DNA from: DAOTZS01 sp034434335
Lineage (GTDB): Bacteria; Chloroflexota; Anaerolineae; CG2-30-64-16
Reading direction: 5' to 3'
DNA: 6,949 nt
Assembly (NCBI GenBank): GCA_034434335.1
Contig: DAOTZS010000025.1
Location: 1 to 6,949, forward strand
The notes under the pieces are model-generated. The model made no database searches, had not been told where the DNA came from, and saw only the letters and a list, made by a program, of their open reading frames with translations. The position numbers and the translations under genes were made by a program. Of the stretch, positions 5,131-6,949 are shown one piece after another (position 1 is the stretch's first letter; each line of letters begins with the position of its first letter).

Positions 5131-5449
5131 TTGAGGCTCAGGTTGAAGCGGGATGACCTCAGCGAATAATATGAGTGAACCTTGTTCAGGTAGTAAGATG
5201 CCGGCCTGGGGCCGGCTTGGACAACCCAATAGATTGCCCCCGCGGCAATTCCCCGGCCAGGGCTCTGTGAAGGGCTTGCGCGCGCTCGCCATCCTTCAGG
5301 CGGCTGCAGCAGGCCGGCCGCGGCCCGGATAGAGCTCTGCACACCCTTGGCCCCCGGCGCCTCTGGGCGGCGGCCGGGAGCCCCGTGGGGGCTACCGGCT
5401 GTTCCCGGAATGCGGAAGCATCTGTGAGCAACACCGCCCGTGAGGTGCC
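5131..5449 (+). other. Long GC-rich leader of the importer operon
   Basis: This stretch of about 320 bases lies between the predicted transcription start and the permease ATG. It holds strong stems: GCCGGCC (5200-5206) with GGCCGGC (5210-5216), and AGCCCC (5379-5384) with GGGGCT (5388-5393). CCCGGC and GCCGGG can also pair around 5353-5378. I do not recognise a TPP, cobalamin, molybdenum-cofactor or other known riboswitch core, nor RNase P, tmRNA or SRP RNA landmarks. A 53-residue ORF (5171-5332, ATG to TAG) is open but has no Shine-Dalgarno site and reads like chance. The permease ribosome site would be GAGG (5442-5445), four bases from the ATG and short of the usual spacing. The leader could be regulatory or a small RNA, but nothing proves it. 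Confidence 0.35.
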
Positions 5450-5936
5450 ATGGCCCGTACTCCCGTTATCTTTGGCCAATCACAACCTGCTGCGCGACGG
5501 TTTGGCAAGGCTGATGCAGCGATTATCATCGGCGTGGTAGTTCTGCTTTATGCCGGCGTGCGGCTGGCGCTGCGCGCGCCGGCCCAGGTGACCGGACCGG
5601 TGATCGCGCTGGCTCCGGCCAATCTGCCCCTTTACGCGGTCTTCTCCCTGAGCCGCATGCTGGGCGCCTACGCGCTTTCGCTGCTGTTTACCCTGGTCTA
5701 TGGCTATGTGGCAGCCTACAATCACCGCGCCGAACAGGTGCTGTTACCCTTGCTGGATGTGCTCCAGAGTGTGCCTATCCTCTCCTTCTTGCCTGTCGTG
5801 CTGCTCAGCCTTAGCGCGGTCTTGCCTGAGAAGCTGGCTGTGGAGCTGGCGGCGGTGGTCCTGATCTTCACCAGCCAGGCCTGGAACCTGACCTTTGCCT
5901 GGTACCAGTCGCTGACCACGATCCCCAACGAGCTGC

Positions 5937-6866
<930 letters not shown>

Positions 6867-6870
6867 ACGT

Positions 6871-6949
6871 ATGCCGACAACTAATGGTTTGCTGTTGAAG
6901 CTCCAGCACGTGGGGCAGAGTTATGGCAGCGGGGTGCGGCGCTTCGTGG
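6871..6949 (+). CDS. ABC importer ATPase, 5' end only
   Basis: The first 26 codons of a gene cut by the window edge read MPTTNGLLLKLQHVGQSYG, then SGVRRFV. This is the A-loop strand region that opens ABC ATPases: a short strand, then V..SYG, the aromatic Tyr that stacks on adenine. The Walker A motif would lie just outside the window. It starts 4 bases after the permease stop, with GGATGGAG inside the permease 3' end (6857-6864) as a ribosome site, so it is cotranscribed and should be the NitT/TauT-type ATPase partner of that permease. Confidence 0.8.
   Translation, partial: MPTTNGLLLKLQHVGQSYGSGVRRFV

Noticed and set aside
5171..5332. 53-residue ORF in the importer leader
   Set aside because: No Shine-Dalgarno site, Pro/Gly/Arg/Ala-rich junk-like product, and it crosses the strong 5200-5216 hairpin.
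5186..5479. 97-residue minus-strand frame in the importer leader
   Set aside because: Arg/Pro/Ala-rich composition, no motif, and it crosses the permease start. GC-rich non-coding DNA keeps such frames open.

Overview
The window is bacterial and GC-rich, with dense genes on both strands and high GC at third codon positions. The mix of genes would fit a Chloroflexota (Anaerolineae-like) genome: a MalK-type ATPase with no transport partners beside it, a geranylgeranyl-reductase-family flavoprotein, a two-domain NitT/TauT-type permease, and a PIN/small-protein pair. That placement is inferred from remembered family distributions and is not shown by any marker in the sequence.

Left part (1-2609, + strand): a complete carbohydrate-type ABC transporter ATPase (156-1268) ends at a strong perfect hairpin (1313-1346). 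A FAD-dependent oxidoreductase of the geranylgeranyl reductase family follows (1386-2609). A nitroreductase-fold FMN protein (2556-3176, - strand) converges on it, and the two 3' ends overlap by 54 bases.

Middle part (3291-4061, - strand): a visibly AT-richer pocket holds a 73-residue protein that looks like an antitoxin or toxin partner. It is coupled by an ATGA overlap to the 3' half of a PIN-domain ribonuclease toxin. The PIN similarity stops at a perfect 17-bp palindrome, and no ATG start remains, so the toxin looks truncated. About 150 bases of hairpin-rich DNA with no convincing gene follow.

Right part (4062-6949): peptide deformylase (4062-4634, - strand) is read from a promoter with perfect -35 and -10 hexamers about 300 bases upstream. 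Its leader holds a small ORF with an ideal Shine-Dalgarno site and a GC-rich hairpin. A second, divergent sigma70-type promoter (5096-5124, + strand) drives a leader of about 320 bases and then an ABC importer operon. Its permease gene (5450-6866) should encode two fused permease domains. The first domain is cut off just after its EAA loop and the second continues in the +1 frame, so an internal block of roughly 85 codons appears lost. The cognate ATPase begins at 6871 and runs off the window.

I found no rRNA gene, tRNA gene, CRISPR array or intact insertion sequence. The features most worth a second look are the broken two-domain permease, the truncated PIN toxin with a palindrome at its break, and the unusual leaders on both sides of the divergent promoter region.
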